A stretch of 64,000 bases of DNA from Anaerolineaceae bacterium (GCA_002699585.1 PABP01000021.1:124001-188000); one strand, 5' to 3'; numbered from the stretch's first letter, positions 17,682 to 28,464 are shown. The notes: generated from the sequence alone by a model not told the origin. Numbers and translations: made by a program.

Positions 17682-19220
17682 GTGCTCGCAATTGTACATG
17701 CCTGTGCAGTAGTTGGCCTAGATGGCCATATCATTGAAGTACAGGTCGATTTTAATCCCAAAGCAGGAATCCCTTCTTTCACTATCGTTGGCTTGCCAGA
17801 TAGTGCCGTCCGCGAGAGCCGCGAACGGGTGCGATCAGCCATCAAAAACAGTCGTTTGCGCTTCCCAAATAAAGGCTATGTGGTCAATCTTTCTCCGGCA
17901 GACCTGCCGAAGCATGGCCCAGCCTATGATCTGGCGATTGCTATTGGTGTGTTGGCGGCAACCGATCAAGTGCCTATGCCTGCATTAGATAATACGCTCT
18001 TTATTGGCGAACTGAGCCTCGACGGGCGCATCAACCATGTCAAAGGTGTCATGCCGATGACCTATGCGGCTGTCCAGAACGGCATTCAGGCGGTGCATGT
18101 GCCCGCGATGGACGCCCCCCAAGCATCGCTCATTGAGGAAGCCACTGTTTACCCGACTGAAACACTGGGCCAACTGGTTGAGCATCTCTATGATCTGAAC
18201 CCAATCGGACCCTTCCACTCGGACGATAATCGTTTGAATCAGGATGAAGATTGGCCTGCGGACCTGGTCGATTTTGCCGATGTAAAGGGGCAGGAGCATG
18301 TCAAGCGTGCGCTGGAGATTGCCGCAGCGGGCAATCATAACGTGCGCATGGTGGGGCCGCCTGGTGTTGGCAAAAGCCTGCTGGCCAGGGCAATGCCCGG
18401 TATTATGCCGATCATGTCCCGTGAAGAAGCCCTTGAAGTCACCCGCATCTATTCCGTTGCCGATATTCTGGATGCATCACAGCCCTTAAAGCGGCACCGC
18501 TCATTTCGTTCCCCCCATCATACCATTTCTCAGGCGGGGTTGGTCGGTGGTGGGACAATGCCTAAACCGGGTGAGGTCTCGCTAGCGCACTTGGGTGTGC
18601 TGTTCCTGGACGAAATAAACGAATTTGGTACCCGTGCTCTTGAGGTTCTGCGCCAGCCGTTGGAAGATAAAGAAGTGACCATCAGCCGTGCCAAAGGCTC
18701 CTTGACGTTCCCGGCCAACTTCCAGTTAATTGCAGCCCATAACCCATGCCCCTGTGGCTACTACGGCGATAGCTCTCGTGAATGCACTTGCACGCCGACC
18801 ATGATTAAGCGCTACGAAGCCCGTTTGTCCGGCCCTCTGCTGGATCGTATCGACATCCATGTGACGGTCCCACGCGTGGACTATGACAAACTCATGGGTT
18901 CAGAGCAAGCTGAATCATCGACAACCATTCGTGAGCGCGTACAATCAGCGCGTGCGTTACAGAGTCGTCGTTTTGCCAACATGCCAGGTGTCTACGCCAA
19001 TTCCGATATGAGCGTTGGCGATGTTCAGCGGATGTGTATCCTGACGCCGCAAGCCAAACAAGTCCTTGAGCTATCCGTTCGCCGTATGCAACTCAGCGCC
19101 AGGGCCTACCATCGTGTGCTCAAGCTCAGCCGGACCATTGCCGATCTAGCCGCCAGTGAGTTCATTGAGGTCAACCATGTCGCGGAGTCGTTACAATACC
19201 GTCCGCAAAATGAACGATAG
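17682..19220 (+). CDS. YifB/ComM-type Mg-chelatase-like AAA+ ATPase
   Basis: 512 residues from the GTG at 17682. An in-frame TTG at 17667 is less likely: GGAG at 17669-17672 sits nine bases before the GTG, and the resulting start MLAIVHACAVVGLDG matches the family. The N-terminal Lon-like domain (residues 1-175) is followed by the AAA+ module with Walker A GPPGVGKS, Walker B LFLDEINEF, the four-cysteine stretch CPCGYYGDSSRECTC, and a C-terminal Mg_chelatase_C domain. ComM, the best studied member, is a helicase for branch migration in natural transformation; other members are uncharacterised. Confidence 0.92.
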   Translation: MLAIVHACAVVGLDGHIIEVQVDFNPKAGIPSFTIVGLPDSAVRESRERVRSAIKNSRLRFPNKGYVVNLSPADLPKHGPAYDLAIAIGVLAATDQVPMPALDNTLFIGELSLDGRINHVKGVMPMTYAAVQNGIQAVHVPAMDAPQASLIEEATVYPTETLGQLVEHLYDLNPIGPFHSDDNRLNQDEDWPADLVDFADVKGQEHVKRALEIAAAGNHNVRMVGPPGVGKSLLARAMPGIMPIMSREEALEVTRIYSVADILDASQPLKRHRSFRSPHHTISQAGLVGGGTMPKPGEVSLAHLGVLFLDEINEFGTRALEVLRQPLEDKEVTISRAKGSLTFPANFQLIAAHNPCPCGYYGDSSRECTCTPTMIKRYEARLSGPLLDRIDIHVTVPRVDYDKLMGSEQAESSTTIRERVQSARALQSRRFANMPGVYANSDMSVGDVQRMCILTPQAKQVLELSVRRMQLSARAYHRVLKLSRTIADLAASEFIEVNHVAESLQYRPQNER

Positions 19221-19275
19221 CCGTATTGTTGCCTGGAATGGGTTATTCATTGAATCAACGTAGTCATGTGAGCCT

Positions 19276-20178
19276 ATGCCCCAAATCATAGAATGTGTTC
19301 CCAATTTCTCAGAAGGTCGTGATCGTGCAGTCATTGAAAAGCTTGTTGCTGCGGTGAAGTCTGTACCGGATGTGCGCTTTCTGCACCAAACCAGCGATGA
19401 AGACCATAATCGTACAGTGTTGACCTTCGCCGGTGAGCCAAGTCCTGTTGTCGAAGCTGCTTTTCGCGCCATTAAGGTCGCTTCGGAGCGCATCGACTTG
19501 AGCCGACATGAGGGCCAGCATCCGTTTGTTGGTGCAGCGGATGTCGTTCCACTGGTTCCCATCCAGAATGTCACCATGCAGGCGTGTGCTGAATATGCTC
19601 ACGTACTGGGGCGACGTGTGGCGTCAGATCTCAATCTGCCAGTATTCCTGTATGAAGAAGCTTTTACACGCGCAGATTGCCGCAATCTGGCTGATATTCG
19701 GAAAGGGGGTTATGAAGGCCTGAATCAGCGTATGCAGGCCGATCCGCCTTTTACGCCGGATTACGGACCGAACCAGTTGGGGCCAGCGGGAGCGGTGGTC
19801 ATCGGCGCAAGGGATTTTCTGATTGCATTCAACATCTTCTTGCAAACCGATGACGTCACGATAGCTAAGGCGATTGCCTCGCGCATTCGGGAACGTGATG
19901 GGGGCCTGCCGAAAGTAAAAGCGCTGGGCTTACTTGTCGATGGCCGCGCCCAAGTGTCAATGAACTTGACTGACTATCGCGTCACACCACCCCATGTAGT
20001 TGTTGATGCAGTGACGCGCTTGGCCCACGAAATCGGTGTTGAAGTCGCCGAATCGGAACTCATTGGCTTGATGCCAGAAGCAGCTATTCTGGCAGCCGCG
20101 CAACAGGCGCTTGGCCTTCCCCAACTGCTGCCGGATCGGATTCTTGAGAACGCTTTGCGATCAGACACTGATTCTTAA
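19276..20178 (+). CDS. ftcD: Glutamate formimidoyltransferase (FtcD N-terminal type)
   Basis: 300 residues, the length of the stand-alone transferase without the cyclodeaminase domain. It starts MPQIIECVPNFSEGRD and has HNRTVLTFAGEP, SRHEGQHPFVGAADVVP and YGPNQLGPAGAVVIGARDFL, all typical of the family. The reaction passes the formimino group between formiminoglutamate and tetrahydrofolate. No other histidine-degradation gene is in the window, so the role may be in one-carbon salvage. The gene begins 55 bases after the YifB-like gene. Confidence 0.92.
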   Translation: MPQIIECVPNFSEGRDRAVIEKLVAAVKSVPDVRFLHQTSDEDHNRTVLTFAGEPSPVVEAAFRAIKVASERIDLSRHEGQHPFVGAADVVPLVPIQNVTMQACAEYAHVLGRRVASDLNLPVFLYEEAFTRADCRNLADIRKGGYEGLNQRMQADPPFTPDYGPNQLGPAGAVVIGARDFLIAFNIFLQTDDVTIAKAIASRIRERDGGLPKVKALGLLVDGRAQVSMNLTDYRVTPPHVVVDAVTRLAHEIGVEVAESELIGLMPEAAILAAAQQALGLPQLLPDRILENALRSDTDS

Positions 20179-20209
20179 TGATTCACCATATTCACTCGCA
20201 ACCTAACTT

Positions 20210-20238
20210 TTGTCTGATTTGTTTCGCACCTATACTAT
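20210..20238 (+). promoter_or_regulatory. Candidate promoter for the ammonium sensor kinase
   Basis: TTGTCT (20210-20215) and TACTAT (20233-20238) are 17 bases apart and each matches the sigma-70 type consensus at four of six positions. The site lies in the 192-base gap before the kinase gene and would give a leader of about 125 bases. Nothing else is recognised in that leader. Confidence 0.4.
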
Positions 20239-20370
20239 TAGGCATAAGGTCGGTAGAACGTGGATGACAGCTTCATGCCGCTTGCGCGCATGTTGTCAGT
20301 AGTGCGTTCAATGACCGGGCGACGAATACTTGATCGCCTCTGAATCGATTTTCTGGGGACGCCAGACCAC

Positions 20371-23300
20371 ATGAACCCATCATCAGACGCCTTGAATTAC
20401 CTGTGGATCCTTGTGTGTGCTGCACTTGTTTTTCTGATGCAGGCGGGTTTCCTATGTTTGGAAACAGGTGTGACGCGCTCGAAGAACAATATCAACGTCG
20501 CGCTCAAAAATCTTGTGGATTTTGGCATCACGACGATCTTGTTTTGGGCCTTCGGCTATGGGCTGATGTTTGGCCTCAGCCAGAGTGGCTTGTTAGGAAC
20601 GGACCAGTTCTTCCTGGAATTCAATGGCGACAACATTGATACCGTTGTGTTTTTCGTCTTCCAGGTGATGTTTTGTGGGACTGCCGTCACCATTCTTTCA
20701 GGAGCCGTTGCTGAGCGACTGCGATTCTCCTCCTATATTCTGATTACGATTGTGGTAAGCGGGCTCATCTATCCCATTTTTGGCCATTGGGCAAAGAATG
20801 GCTTGCTAGATGGGCTAGTCACGGGTTGGCTTGGGCAAGCGGGTTTCAGGGATTTTGCGGGCTCGACGTTCGTACATAGCCTGGGTGGTTGGGCTGCTCT
20901 GGCCATTCTGCTGATTATTGGTACACGGCGTCACCGTTTCAATGCGGATGGCAGTACGAATCCGATTCCGGGTTCCAATGTGCCCTTAGCTGCTTTCGGT
21001 GTACTGATCTTGTGGATTGGATGGTTTGGCTTCAATGGAGGTAGCACGCTTGCACTGAATGCAGATGTGGTCATCATCATTACAAACACCCTGGCCGCAG
21101 GTGCATCCGGCATGATCGTCGCGCTACTTGTCAGCCAGATGACTACGGGCCGTGTTCAGGCGAGTGACATCATGAATGGTGTGCTTGCCGGGTTGGTTGC
21201 GATAACAGGTAGCGTCAATGCGGTCGGCGTGGGTCAGTCTATCATCATTGGTGGTGTGGGCGCGCTTGCCATGCTGGCTGTAGATCGGCTTTTGCTGCGG
21301 CTCAGGATTGATGATGCTGTTGGCGCGGTTCCAGTCCATTTGGGTGCGGGCATTTGGGGTACGCTGGCTGTTGGCCTCTTTGCTGATATGACGCAGCTCG
21401 GATTTGATACTGGCATGACGCGCATCAATTTGCTTGTGATGCAGCTTGTAGGTGTTGTCGTCTGTGGCGTATGGGCTTTTGGTTTGACATATATCATTTT
21501 CCGCATTATTGACCGCTTTATGCCCCTGCGTATCTCTGAAGATGATGAAAAGATTGGCCTCAATATTAGTGAACATGGTGCTCGCAATGACCTTTTCAAC
21601 TTATTTAGCGTCATGGAGCAGCAACAGCGGACAGGCGACCTTAGTTTACGAGCACCGGAAGAGCCGCTTACACATGTTGGCCAGATTGGCGCGCGGTATA
21701 ACGCTGTGATGTCCGCTTTGGAAGAGGCGGTCATGCGTACCGAATCTATCGTACGTACCGCGATGGATGCGATTGTGACATTCTCATATGACTCGTTGCA
21801 GATCGATACACTAAACCCCGCTGCGGAAGCCATTTTTGGTTATCGCGCTGAGCAACTATTGGGCCAACCTATTTCGTCACTTATTGCACCTTTTGCAGAA
21901 AAAAACACAGAGGAAGAAAAATTCTTAGAACTAAGCCAATTAATCAAAGATTGGATGGGCCAAGAGACGTACCATGAACTCACTGGCATGCGTGCCGATG
22001 GGTCTGTATTTCCAATGGAGGTCATGCTCGTCCAGAGTGGGGTGGCTGACGCGCGCTTTTACACGGGGACTTTCCGCGACATCACGGAGCGCAAACAGGC
22101 CCAGACAGCTTTAGAACACAGCGAACAGTATTTTCGGCGGTTGATTGAGAATGCGTCTGACTTGATTAGCATTATTGATAAAGACCTGATTGTCTTTTAT
22201 CAGAGTGCCTCAATCAAGCGCATCTTTGGCTATGATGCCGAAGCAATCATTGGGACGAGCATTCTCGTTTATGTACATCCCGATGACTACAGTGATGTGA
22301 TCGACGCGCTGACACGCATCATGCGCCACAAACAAGCCCGCGCCATACTCGAGTTCCGCATGCGTCATGCTGGCGGGGCGTGGCGCGATGTCCAGGCCAT
22401 CTTCACCAATTTGCTGGCTGAAGATGTGGTCCAGGGCATTGTCATCAATACCCGTGATGTTACGCATATCAAGCAAGCACAATCTGCTCAGAAGGTGAGT
22501 GAAACGCGCTCACAATCCATCATTGATGCCATTGAAGAAGGTTATTTTGAGATTGACCTTGATGGACGTTTCTTGTTGGCCAACAACGCCCTGTTGTTGA
22601 TCTTGGAGCTATCTGAGCAGCAGGTATTGGGGGCGCATGTGTACGATTACATGGATGCCCAAAATATGGAAAGATTGCAGTCCGCATTGGAGGAAATACA
22701 GCGCACACGGCAGGCTTTACCGGCTGCGGACTACGCCTTTGTCACAGGGCAAAGTACAGCGCGTGCTTTGGAAATGTCAGTTGCGCCGATTTGGGACCAG
22801 GCGAATAACTTGATTGGCTATCGGAGTGTCGCCCGTGATGTTACCGAACGCCGTGCTTCAGAAGATATGCTGCGCCGCCAGAACGAATTCATGGCCACGC
22901 TTCATGAAGTCGCTGTCTCCCTGCTGGATCGGCTTGAGCTGGCTGATTTGCTGAATCAAGTCATCGTACGGGCAGCCCAGTTGCTGGATGTGCCTCATGG
23001 TTTTATCTATTTGGTGAATGAAGGTCAAAACAGCTTCCGGCTGGCTGCGGGTATCGGCCTTTTTACCAGTCGTATAGGGCAAATACTGGGTGACTCTACG
23101 GGCGTGCTTGGATATTTGGTTGAGCACAAGGCCGTTCTCAACGTTGATGATTATGCTACGTGGCCCGGTCGGCTGACAGATACGGCTTATGACCATACAC
23201 ATGCCGTGATTGCAATTCCTTTTTTTGATAATAAATCGTTGACAGGCGTCATCGGTCTTGCCCACACGGAACCGCGCTTAGTCTTTGACGATAATGATCA

Positions 23301-25395
23301 AGAATCACTGGTGTTATTCTCAGAGCTGGCCGCTGTAGCAATCGACAATGCTCGCTTGTATCAACATGCACAGGATGAGCTACGGGAGCGTATCAATGCG
23401 CAAGAGGCACTCCAACGCAATCAAGCAAATTTGCGCGCGCTCATTGAGAATACCCAGGACCTTATCTGGTCGATTGATAATGAATATCGGATCGTCATTC
23501 ATAATACCAATGCCGAAGCTGGTTTCAAGCGATTATACGGCATCAACTTGGAACAGGGCACGCATATCATAGAGGCGCTGCCAGCCCATATTCGCGGTGA
23601 TGCAGTGGAATCGTATCATCGTGCGCTTGCCGGCGAGCGTTTTAGCTTTGAACAGCGCATTGATTTGGATGATGAGCATGTTGTCTTAGAGATATCCTTC
23701 AATCCGATATTTGATACAGATGGGAATGTTAGCGGCGTGACGTGCTTTGCCCAGGATATTACCTTGCGCAAAGGCTATGAGCGCCAGCTCGTCCAGGCGC
23801 GTGATGCTGCCGAAACGGCCAACCGTGCCAAGAGTACGTTCCTCGCTAATATGAGCCATGAACTTCGGACGCCGCTTAATGCGATTATTGGTTACAGTGA
23901 AATGATGGCAGAAGAAGTCGAAGCGGATGGCAAGCTTGCCAACGTGCAAGACCTGAACAAGATAAAGTCAGCGGGGCGGCACCTTCTCGATCTGGTTTCC
24001 AGCGTTTTGGATTTGAGCAAAATTGATTCCGGTCGTATGGAACTAGACTATGAAACAGTCAATATTGGTGAGTTGATTCGGCATGTCGTCGCTGTCACGG
24101 AACCCGTCACTGCTGCCAATGGTAATAAGCTCGTTGTTGAAGAAGTCAATGCTATTGGTGTGATGGATGCGGATCACTTGAAATTGCGCCAAACGCTGAT
24201 GAATCTTTTGAGTAATGCGGCTAAATTCACGCAAGAAGGCGAAATACGGTTGGCGGCGAATCGCACGATTGATGACGAGGGGGTGGACTGGGTCTTGTTC
24301 ACGGTGGCTGATACTGGCATCGGCATGAGCAAAGAACAGATGCAGACCGTGTTCGATGCCTTTACCCAGGCGGATGCTTCCACAACCCGTAAATACGGTG
24401 GAACGGGCCTGGGCCTGACAATCAGTCGACAGTTCGCTCGGCTCATGGGTGGTGATATTCATGTCGAGTCCGACCCCGGACGGGGCACAACCTTCACCGT
24501 CTATTTGCCTGCCAAAAAACCACATGTAACGACCCAACATCCTGATGACATAACCCAAGAGCTTGATTTGGTTCAGGCACAGTCTGCTGAAGACACCCTG
24601 GACAAGCCCGTTGCTGCAAATGCCATCGAAGGCGATGTAGTGCTGTTTGTATCTGATAGCGAATCACGATTCAAGCAGCTAGAGAGCCAATGGTCAGTTG
24701 ATGACGTCCAGCTTATTTATGCATCAACCAACCTGGGCAATCTGTTCGACAAACACCTTCCTGTAGCCATCGTCGTAGATATGATGCTCAATAATCAGAA
24801 TGCATGGTCTCTCGTCACCGACTTAAAGAGTGAACCCCGTTTGGCCCAGGTTGCGCTTGTTTTGACGGCTTATAATCTGCGTCAGGGCATGTTGCTGGAT
24901 GTCGCTGACTACGTGAGCCGTCCGATTGATCGGCAGGCTTTTTTACAGCAGATTGAACGTGTTTTTGCTATGAATAGGGCTGGAGCTAGCGACGAAGCCG
25001 CAAAAACTGTCTTGGTCGTTAGCCAGGATGATGATTTGGGCGAAGTTCTGGGGCATACGTTACACTTGAACGGTTGGGAAGTTGAACTCACATTTAATCG
25101 TGAGGATGCCAAGCAGGCCTTGTCTGATAAGTGGTCGAATGTGATGTTATTGGACGCAGATTTGCCCGATAGTAATGCCTTTAAGCTTATCGCTGAGCTA
25201 AAGAAGGATGCAGCTACAAGCCACATAATCATTATGCTTCTGGTCAATAGTATGCTCACGACGGAGCACTATCGGCGCATGACATACGATGCGTTGCAGG
25301 CCATGCGTGTCAGTGTATTGCCCCTTAATCAGTTGTTTAGTTTGCTGAGCAAAAGGGTACAAACTTACAAGCGGGATCAGCTTGAAGAAACATAA
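20371..25395 (+). CDS. Ammonium transporter - PAS/GAF - hybrid sensor histidine kinase fusion
   Basis: 1674 residues. Residues 1-395 are a complete Amt/MEP/Rh domain with the paired pore histidines His169 (FVHSLGGW) and His323 ([10 protein letters not shown]). Next come a linker, PAS domains at about 457-575, 583-705 and 709-830, a GAF domain at about 838-998, and a fourth PAS at about 1015-1140. The kinase has HisKA with His1163 in [11 protein letters not shown] and a HATPase with NAAKF, DTGIGM and GTGLGL up to about 1384. Two receiver-like domains follow (about 1421-1534, 1544-1665); each has a central Asp, but the conserved Lys is Arg in the first and missing in the second. Transporter-kinase fusions of this logic are known as ammonium sensors in anammox bacteria. 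The pore may report ammonium, and the regulator at 25441 is the likely partner. Confidence 0.93.
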   Translation: MNPSSDALNYLWILVCAALVFLMQAGFLCLETGVTRSKNNINVALKNLVDFGITTILFWAFGYGLMFGLSQSGLLGTDQFFLEFNGDNIDTVVFFVFQVMFCGTAVTILSGAVAERLRFSSYILITIVVSGLIYPIFGHWAKNGLLDGLVTGWLGQAGFRDFAGSTFVHSLGGWAALAILLIIGTRRHRFNADGSTNPIPGSNVPLAAFGVLILWIGWFGFNGGSTLALNADVVIIITNTLAAGASGMIVALLVSQMTTGRVQASDIMNGVLAGLVAITGSVNAVGVGQSIIIGGVGALAMLAVDRLLLRLRIDDAVGAVPVHLGAGIWGTLAVGLFADMTQLGFDTGMTRINLLVMQLVGVVVCGVWAFGLTYIIFRIIDRFMPLRISEDDEKIGLNISEHGARNDLFNLFSVMEQQQRTGDLSLRAPEEPLTHVGQIGARYNAVMSALEEAVMRTESIVRTAMDAIVTFSYDSLQIDTLNPAAEAIFGYRAEQLLGQPISSLIAPFAEKNTEEEKFLELSQLIKDWMGQETYHELTGMRADGSVFPMEVMLVQSGVADARFYTGTFRDITERKQAQTALEHSEQYFRRLIENASDLISIIDKDLIVFYQSASIKRIFGYDAEAIIGTSILVYVHPDDYSDVIDALTRIMRHKQARAILEFRMRHAGGAWRDVQAIFTNLLAEDVVQGIVINTRDVTHIKQAQSAQKVSETRSQSIIDAIEEGYFEIDLDGRFLLANNALLLILELSEQQVLGAHVYDYMDAQNMERLQSALEEIQRTRQALPAADYAFVTGQSTARALEMSVAPIWDQANNLIGYRSVARDVTERRASEDMLRRQNEFMATLHEVAVSLLDRLELADLLNQVIVRAAQLLDVPHGFIYLVNEGQNSFRLAAGIGLFTSRIGQILGDSTGVLGYLVEHKAVLNVDDYATWPGRLTDTAYDHTHAVIAIPFFDNKSLTGVIGLAHTEPRLVFDDNDQESLVLFSELAAVAIDNARLYQHAQDELRERINAQEALQRNQANLRALIENTQDLIWSIDNEYRIVIHNTNAEAGFKRLYGINLEQGTHIIEALPAHIRGDAVESYHRALAGERFSFEQRIDLDDEHVVLEISFNPIFDTDGNVSGVTCFAQDITLRKGYERQLVQARDAAETANRAKSTFLANMSHELRTPLNAIIGYSEMMAEEVEADGKLANVQDLNKIKSAGRHLLDLVSSVLDLSKIDSGRMELDYETVNIGELIRHVVAVTEPVTAANGNKLVVEEVNAIGVMDADHLKLRQTLMNLLSNAAKFTQEGEIRLAANRTIDDEGVDWVLFTVADTGIGMSKEQMQTVFDAFTQADASTTRKYGGTGLGLTISRQFARLMGGDIHVESDPGRGTTFTVYLPAKKPHVTTQHPDDITQELDLVQAQSAEDTLDKPVAANAIEGDVVLFVSDSESRFKQLESQWSVDDVQLIYASTNLGNLFDKHLPVAIVVDMMLNNQNAWSLVTDLKSEPRLAQVALVLTAYNLRQGMLLDVADYVSRPIDRQAFLQQIERVFAMNRAGASDEAAKTVLVVSQDDDLGEVLGHTLHLNGWEVELTFNREDAKQALSDKWSNVMLLDADLPDSNAFKLIAELKKDAATSHIIIMLLVNSMLTTEHYRRMTYDALQAMRVSVLPLNQLFSLLSKRVQTYKRDQLEET

Positions 25396-25440
25396 TACAC
25401 ATTTTTCTTGGTACGGGACTGAATTCTTAGGATAGGCATC

Positions 25441-25821
25441 ATGGTGCGCATTTTGGTTGTAGAAGACAACCCCATGAATGTAGATATGTTGACCCGACGC
25501 CTGCAAAAACGTGGCTTCGAGATCTTAACGACCCAGGATGGGGCATCTGCTGTGGAATTGGCCTTAATAGAGCAACCTGATTTGATTCTGATGGACCTGA
25601 GTTTGCCCGTTATGGATGGTTGGGAAGCGACAAGCCGGATCAAGGCCGACCCCAGGACAAAGTCCATTCCCATCATTGCCTTGACCGCTCATGCTGTCGC
25701 CGGAGATCGAGAAAAGGGGCTGGCTGCGGGTTGTGATGAATATGAGACAAAACCCGTCAATTTTGCATCTCTCACAAGCAAAATGCGCCAGTTACTCAAT
25801 CCGACTAGCTCGGAAGAATAG
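25441..25821 (+). CDS. CheY-like single-domain response regulator
   Basis: 126 residues forming one receiver domain. All key residues are present: the acidic pair in VVEDNPMN, the phosphorylated Asp in LILMDLSLPVMDGW, Thr in ALTAHAV, and Lys in ETKPVNF. No output domain is attached. It starts 45 bases after the ammonium sensor kinase, with AGGA upstream of the ATG. The kinase's own receivers lack the Lys, so this protein is the likely phosphate acceptor. Its target is unknown. Confidence 0.93.
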   Translation: MVRILVVEDNPMNVDMLTRRLQKRGFEILTTQDGASAVELALIEQPDLILMDLSLPVMDGWEATSRIKADPRTKSIPIIALTAHAVAGDREKGLAAGCDEYETKPVNFASLTSKMRQLLNPTSSEE

Positions 25822-25825
25822 CCAC

Positions 25826-26668
25826 CTACAAGAATCGACGTAGTGTTTGCTTGGCCATGCTCTCGTAGGGGCCACCAAAATGCCTTACGTGGACCAGCGT
25901 CGGATACAGATTGTAGATGGCCATTCGTATCTCGAAAAACCCGTCTTCAATGGGCCTCAGTTGATGATAGTGATTGAAGAACACGTTGCTGAATGTCCCT
26001 GTCCAGGCAATATAGGCCAGTTCCATTTCTGAATGCCCATAATAAATAGCCGGGTCCACAAAGCCAGTGATAGTGTCGCCATCTGCCAGCACGTTTGTTG
26101 TCCATATATCGCCATGTATCAATGATGGTGCGGATGGCTCGATCAAGAAGTCATCCAGCTTGCTTGCTAACTGGTGGATTTGTACCATCGTGGACTGGTC
26201 GATTTCATGGGCATCGTAGGCTACCCGTGCCATATGCAAGAGGCGCATATCTCTGAAGAACGAGATCCACTGCGTATACTCTGTGTTTGGTTGATGCAGC
26301 TTGCCAATCAGCGTGTCAAATGCGAGGCCATATGACGCCTGTGTTTGATTGTGAAGTAATACCAATAGTTCTGCTGCATGACGTTCTGCCACCTGTGTAA
26401 ATTGACTACGCCCCGTAATATGGCTCAGGATGAGTAAATCGGCTGATGAGTAGAGCACATCTGGTACGGGCAATTGGCTGTGCGTCTTTAAATAGGTCAG
26501 CATGTGACCTTCGATGTCCAATCGTTGTGTGCCAGTGCTATCCAACTTGAACACGACCAGTGAACCATCTTCCAATTGAGCTTCTGCGACTTCTGCGACC
26601 ATCCCCCCATGTAGAGGCCGAATCTGCTGGATAGGTTGGCCAATTGCGGCTTCGATGCGTTCTCTCAC
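25826..26668 (-). CDS. Fructosamine kinase-like / aminoglycoside phosphotransferase-fold protein
   Basis: 280 residues. The kinase fold is clear from LHGGMVAEVA near the start, the ATP-binding Lys in VVFKLD, the catalytic loop HGDIWTTN near residues 190-197, and DPAIYYGHSEMELAY near 208-222. These are the features of the fructosamine-3-kinase family, which removes sugars from glycated amines by phosphorylating them. It is convergent with the response regulator gene (4 bases between stops) and divergent from the SDR gene. Substrate is inferred from family only. Confidence 0.85.
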   Translation of the reverse strand: MRERIEAAIGQPIQQIRPLHGGMVAEVAEAQLEDGSLVVFKLDSTGTQRLDIEGHMLTYLKTHSQLPVPDVLYSSADLLILSHITGRSQFTQVAERHAAELLVLLHNQTQASYGLAFDTLIGKLHQPNTEYTQWISFFRDMRLLHMARVAYDAHEIDQSTMVQIHQLASKLDDFLIEPSAPSLIHGDIWTTNVLADGDTITGFVDPAIYYGHSEMELAYIAWTGTFSNVFFNHYHQLRPIEDGFFEIRMAIYNLYPTLVHVRHFGGPYESMAKQTLRRFL

Positions 26669-26761
26669 TGCTACCTCATCCTATAAATAGGTGTTCTGGA
26701 AATATTATTGTTATGATTGTGACGCAAAATGCATATATCTCCTAACGAAACGGAGCGCACA

Positions 26762-27544
26762 ATGAAGACAGTCGTCATCACAGGTGGCACGCGCGGTATT
26801 GGTTATGGCATGGCCTCAGAGTTTTTGAAGCGCGATTGTCAGGTTGTCATCTGTGGGCGCAGCAGCGACAGCACCCAGGCAGCCGTACAATCGCTCGCAG
26901 AGCAATATGGTGCCGATCATATCCTGGGGCAAGCCTGCGATGTAAGCGATTATGCGCAAGTCCAAGCCTTATGGGATGCTGCTGTTTCTCGCTTTGGTGC
27001 GGTGGATATTTGGGTCAACAATGCCGGACTCAGCCATCCACCACACCAACTATGGCAAATTGATGCCGAGCGCACCAAAGCAGTCGTCGATACGAATATG
27101 CTTGGCGTGATTTACTGCAATCAGGTCGTTATCAGTGCGATGAACGAACAAGGGCATGGCTTCATCTACAACATGGAAGGCTCCGGTAGCAGTGGCCGAC
27201 CTATGCCGACGCTGTTGCTCTACCAATTGACCAAACGTGCCCTCAAGTTTATGACCGATGGTCTGGTCAAAGCCACAAAAGACCTGCCCGTCAATGTGTG
27301 TTATCTTAGCCCTGGCATCGTCATCACCGACCTGTTGATGGAAGGCTATACTGATGCTGAACTGGAACGGGTCAAGCGAATTTTCAATATTCTCGGTGAT
27401 AAAGTCGAAACGGTGACGCCTTATCTTGTGGAAGAAATGCTAAAGAACGATCAGCACGGGGCGCGTATTGCGTGGCTCAAAACGCCCGGTATTATCTGGC
27501 GCTTCCTGACATCGCCATTTAACAAGCGCGATTTATTTTCTTAG
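26762..27544 (+). CDS. Short-chain dehydrogenase/reductase
   Basis: 260 residues from the ATG at 26762. GGAG at 26752-26755, six bases upstream, favours it over the in-frame ATG at 26729. The Rossmann fold begins directly with VVITGGTRGIGYGM; NNAG lies near residue 88. The usual catalytic YxxxK is read as YQLTKRA, with the preceding Ser region EGSGSSGRPM. A C-terminal extension follows (EEMLKNDQHGARIAWL). This suggests an NAD(P)-dependent oxidoreductase of unknown substrate. It leads a short plus-strand set with the Dabb and MOSC genes. Confidence 0.85.
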   Translation: MKTVVITGGTRGIGYGMASEFLKRDCQVVICGRSSDSTQAAVQSLAEQYGADHILGQACDVSDYAQVQALWDAAVSRFGAVDIWVNNAGLSHPPHQLWQIDAERTKAVVDTNMLGVIYCNQVVISAMNEQGHGFIYNMEGSGSSGRPMPTLLLYQLTKRALKFMTDGLVKATKDLPVNVCYLSPGIVITDLLMEGYTDAELERVKRIFNILGDKVETVTPYLVEEMLKNDQHGARIAWLKTPGIIWRFLTSPFNKRDLFS

Positions 27545-27588
27545 CCGATAAATGTACTTACACTCTCTACTCTACAGGAGTCTGATTT

Positions 27589-27882
27589 ATGCTCGTCCAT
27601 GTCGTTATGTTTAAGCTAAAAGATCGTACCCAGGAACAGGCGCAAGCGCTCAAGGCAAAGCTGGACGCATTGCCTGCCAAGATTGATCTGATTCAATCGT
27701 TCGAGGTGGGGATCAATACGGTGGAATCTGCCCGTGCCTATGATGTCGTGCTCATCTCCAAATTTGATTCGATGGAGTCGATGCAAGCTTACCAGGTGCA
27801 TGCCGATCATCAGGAAGTGCTCGCTTACGTCCGGGAAGTCACCGATGGCATCGTCGCGGTGGATTATGAGGATGTATCCTAG
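27589..27882 (+). CDS. Stress-responsive alpha/beta barrel (Dabb) domain protein
   Basis: 97 residues. The start LVHVVMFKLKDRTQEQA, the middle VGINTVESARAYDVVLISKF and the end HADHQEVLAYVREVTDGIVAVDYE match the dimeric alpha/beta-barrel Dabb family. Some members are cyclases or heme-degrading enzymes, and many are uncharacterised. AGGAG lies 9 bases upstream of the ATG. The next gene starts 2 bases after its stop, so the two are translated from one mRNA. Confidence 0.87.
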   Translation: MLVHVVMFKLKDRTQEQAQALKAKLDALPAKIDLIQSFEVGINTVESARAYDVVLISKFDSMESMQAYQVHADHQEVLAYVREVTDGIVAVDYEDVS

Positions 27883-27884
27883 TC

Positions 27885-28463
27885 ATGCGGGAAATTGGGC
27901 GTATTGAGTTTGTTCAGGTCCAGAGTGACCCGCTTAAAGCGACAGTTGACGGGGTCCATATTTACCTACCGACCCCTTTACTGCATGTCGAGTCACTCAA
28001 ACTAACCTCGGATGGCATTTTTGGCATCACTACAGAAGGCGACGAAGTCATAGACGCCCATCATGCCCATCACCCAAAGTCGCGCCATCGGGGCATAAAT
28101 GGTATCTCGCTGGGATTTATTCATCATTATGACGCCATGCGTGACCGATTCGGTGCGCATCTGGTGGAGGGCATCGCTGGTGAAAACATCATCGTGCGTG
28201 CTTTTGAAGATGCCTTACCGCTCAATCTGGGCGATACGCTCTATATCCGCTGTCAGGCGGGCAATCTCATCCAACTTGATGAGGTTATGGTGGCCACGCC
28301 GTGTAATGAATTCAGCCGTTTTTGTGCTGGACAGGATATACAAGCCGCCGAACTCAAAGCAACGCTCCAGTTTTTGGGCGATGGTCGCCGAGGCTACTAT
28401 GCGACCCTCAATGGGCCACTTTGCACAATTCACCCCGGCGATACCCTGCTTTCTGTTGATTAA
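27885..28463 (+). CDS. MOSC-domain-like protein
   Basis: 192 residues. The pattern HRGINGISLGFIHHYDAM, then VEGIAGENIIV, LGDTLYIR, TPCNEFSRFC, GRRGYYATL and IHPGDTLL follows the C-terminal MOSC domain of molybdenum cofactor sulfurases and YiiM-like proteins. The Cys in TPCNEF is at the place expected for a sulfur- or cofactor-binding residue. It may bind molybdenum cofactor or a related thiol ligand; no molybdopterin genes are near. It is translationally close to the Dabb gene (2-base gap) and convergent with the MFS gene (1 base). Confidence 0.8.
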   Translation: MREIGRIEFVQVQSDPLKATVDGVHIYLPTPLLHVESLKLTSDGIFGITTEGDEVIDAHHAHHPKSRHRGINGISLGFIHHYDAMRDRFGAHLVEGIAGENIIVRAFEDALPLNLGDTLYIRCQAGNLIQLDEVMVATPCNEFSRFCAGQDIQAAELKATLQFLGDGRRGYYATLNGPLCTIHPGDTLLSVD

Positions 28464-28464
28464 T

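Noticed and set aside
21124-21833. Minus-strand open frames over the kinase fusion
   Set aside because: They are antisense to the conserved Amt and PAS coding sequence.
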